A stretch of 64,000 bases of DNA from Psychrobacter frigidicola (GTDB taxonomy: Bacteria; Pseudomonadota; Gammaproteobacteria; Pseudomonadales; Moraxellaceae): positions 1,240,001 through 1,304,000 of the forward strand of contig NZ_VORZ01000001.1 of assembly GCF_007997305.1 (NCBI RefSeq), written 5' to 3'. Made by a program: the position numbers and the translations under genes. Below are positions 62,818 to 64,000 of this stretch, piece by piece (within the stretch, counting starts at the first letter, position 1; each line of letters begins with the position of its first letter). The notes beneath the pieces are model-generated. The model saw only the letters and a list, made by a program, of their open reading frames with translations. It was not told the origin of the DNA and did no database searches.

Positions 62818-64000
62818 CTAGATAATTACCGCTAAGTCTTTAACCATCAACTGTAAGCTTTTTTTACCATTCCACTCATTAATAGCAAGCTCAAATAATA
62901 AGTGGACCTTCTCAGCTCGATAATCCCACTCGCTGCTATCAAAGTTAAAATAAATCGCCTCAATCGGATATTGTACGTCTGGATAACGCAGTGATAGTTT
63001 TAGATGCTTGTCTTTTAACACTTTAAAGCTCAACACTTCAAACACCCCATCGAATATCGGCGGTGCAAAGCCGTGTCCCCAAATACTGGCCTCTGCTAAA
63101 TTCTCAACAAACCATAAGCTAAAATCATCGGCTTGCAGTGTACCATCGGTATATTTTTGCTCAGCGAATACGCTATCATCAAGCTCATCTAACACATCAT
63201 TAAAAGCAGTAACAAAACCCTCAAAGTTACTACGTTTAATAGTCAAGCCTGCGGCCATCGCATGCCCACCAAAATGGCTGATTAAATTAGGGTGCTGTTC
63301 TGCCACTTGCTCAATCGCATCGCGAATGTGCACCCCAGCTATCGAGCGGGCTGAACCTTTAATCGCATCATCACCATTTGTACGTTCCATATCGGCAGGC
63401 GCGAAGACAATACTAGGACGATAATAACTTTCTTTTAAGCGGCCAGCGACAATACCAATAACGCCCTGATGCCAGTTGTCTTGATAAAGAACAATACTAC
63501 GCTGGTCATTATTATTAGTAACTGGGTTTTTTTCAGCCTTTTTAGTAATGATAATATCATTACTATCATCATTATTATGGCTATCGTTACTGTCTTCACT
63601 ATTGCTGCCATCAGACTCATCATCAGCGTTTAAACTTTCTACAATACTATCGGCTTGAGTGCGCATCTCGCCTTCGACTTGTCGGCGGTTACGATTGAGC
63701 TGTTCAAGCTCGTGCGCTAAGCGTTGCGCGGTAGGCCAATCTTCAGTCAATAAGCATTCAATACCGATACGCATATTGTCCATACGCCCAGCCGCATTAA
63801 TACGTGGCCCCAATACAAAACCAAAATCTTGCGCATGCAATTTTTTGGGGTCGCGCCCTGCTTGCTCAAGCAGCGCTAAAATCCCCATACAGCAGCGCCC
63901 TTGTCGAATAGCAGCTAGCCCATGATGTACAAGAATACGATTGTTTTTATCCAATATACCAACGTCTGCAATCGTACCCAGCGCTACTAAGTCTAAATAT
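62818..64000 (-). CDS. recJ: Single-stranded-DNA-specific exonuclease RecJ (C-terminal part, cut by window edge)
   Basis: The last ~394 residues of RecJ; the gene starts beyond position 64000. Visible: YLDLVALGTIADVGIL at the edge, GFVLGPRINAAGRM, the DHHA1-domain WHQGVIGIVAGRLKE and GSARSIAGVHIRDA...SHFGGHAMAAGLTI, then the C-terminal OB domain. RecJ is a 5'-3' exonuclease in recombination and mismatch repair. The catalytic DHH residues lie mostly outside the window. A Ser/Asn/Asp-rich insertion encoded by 63502-63630 (about 43 residues) sits just before the DHHA1 domain and is absent from E. coli RecJ. Confidence 0.95.
   Translation of the reverse strand, partial: YLDLVALGTIADVGILDKNNRILVHHGLAAIRQGRCCMGILALLEQAGRDPKKLHAQDFGFVLGPRINAAGRMDNMRIGIECLLTEDWPTAQRLAHELEQLNRNRRQVEGEMRTQADSIVESLNADDESDGSNSEDSNDSHNNDDSNDIIITKKAEKNPVTNNNDQRSIVLYQDNWHQGVIGIVAGRLKESYYRPSIVFAPADMERTNGDDAIKGSARSIAGVHIRDAIEQVAEQHPNLISHFGGHAMAAGLTIKRSNFEGFVTAFNDVLDELDDSVFAEQKYTDGTLQADDFSLWFVENLAEASIWGHGFAPPIFDGVFEVLSFKVLKDKHLKLSLRYPDVQYPIEAIYFNFDSSEWDYRAEKVHLLFELAINEWNGKKSLQLMVKDLAVII

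Overview
The window looks like a chromosomal stretch of a Psychrobacter-type gammaproteobacterium (Moraxellaceae). This is inferred from the moderately AT-rich sequence, protein sequences that read like Moraxellaceae orthologues, and the gene set (cbb3 oxidase, AcnB, a LolCE-like permease with LolD, DapD, RlmKL). I could not run a database search, so the genus is an inference. I saw no rRNA, tRNA, CRISPR array or prophage. The only mobile element recognised is one complete IS5-family insertion sequence at 20406-21269.

Layout. 269-4533: phospholipase D-like lipoprotein, MFS transporter, dusA. 4570-10744, reverse strand: CPBP membrane protease, alpha/beta hydrolase, S49 signal-peptide-peptidase-like protease and ComEC. 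11060-15648: DUF2062 protein, lolD and its permease, an unrecognised 321-residue protein, an SCP2-domain protein. 16834-23796: ccoNOQP, the IS5 copy, then ccoG and ccoH. 23948-32806: ttcA, queC, a small secreted Cys protein, a BCP-type peroxiredoxin, a dihydrolipoyl-dehydrogenase-like enzyme, an MscS channel, rlmKL. 33003-46964: a 14-kb tellurium-resistance-like (Ter) stress cluster. 47066-52831: alpha/beta hydrolase, enoyl-CoA hydratase-like protein, small secreted protein, DUF805 protein, acnB. 53652-62710: lipA, an amidohydrolase lipoprotein, a monoacylglycerol-lipase-like hydrolase, dapD, queE, a DMT transporter and two tandem TRIC-type channels. 62818-64000, reverse strand: the C-terminal part of recJ, cut by the window edge.

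The Ter cluster is the most interesting region. It holds three TerD-domain proteins that keep an acidic GDGDDE-type motif, a DUF475 (TerC-like) membrane protein, an AIM24/TIGR00266 protein and a two-domain TerA-like protein on the opposite strand. A tightly packed forward operon follows: ATP-grasp ligase, an NYN nuclease - OST-HTH - TerD fusion, PRTase-TRSP protein, a strikingly AT-rich membrane protein of unknown function, HAD phosphatase, StiP/PELOTA protein and HpcH/CitE-like aldolase. The enzymes match the predicted nucleoside-like-metabolite module of Ter systems. The RNase-TerD fusion and the foreign-looking membrane gene, coupled to the HAD gene by an ATGA overlap, are the features that look least described.

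Most genes elsewhere are ordinary housekeeping functions. Many units end in clear intrinsic terminators, which allowed transcription units to be drawn and several start codons to be corrected (acnB, DUF2062 gene, lolC, DUF475 gene, terD paralogues).
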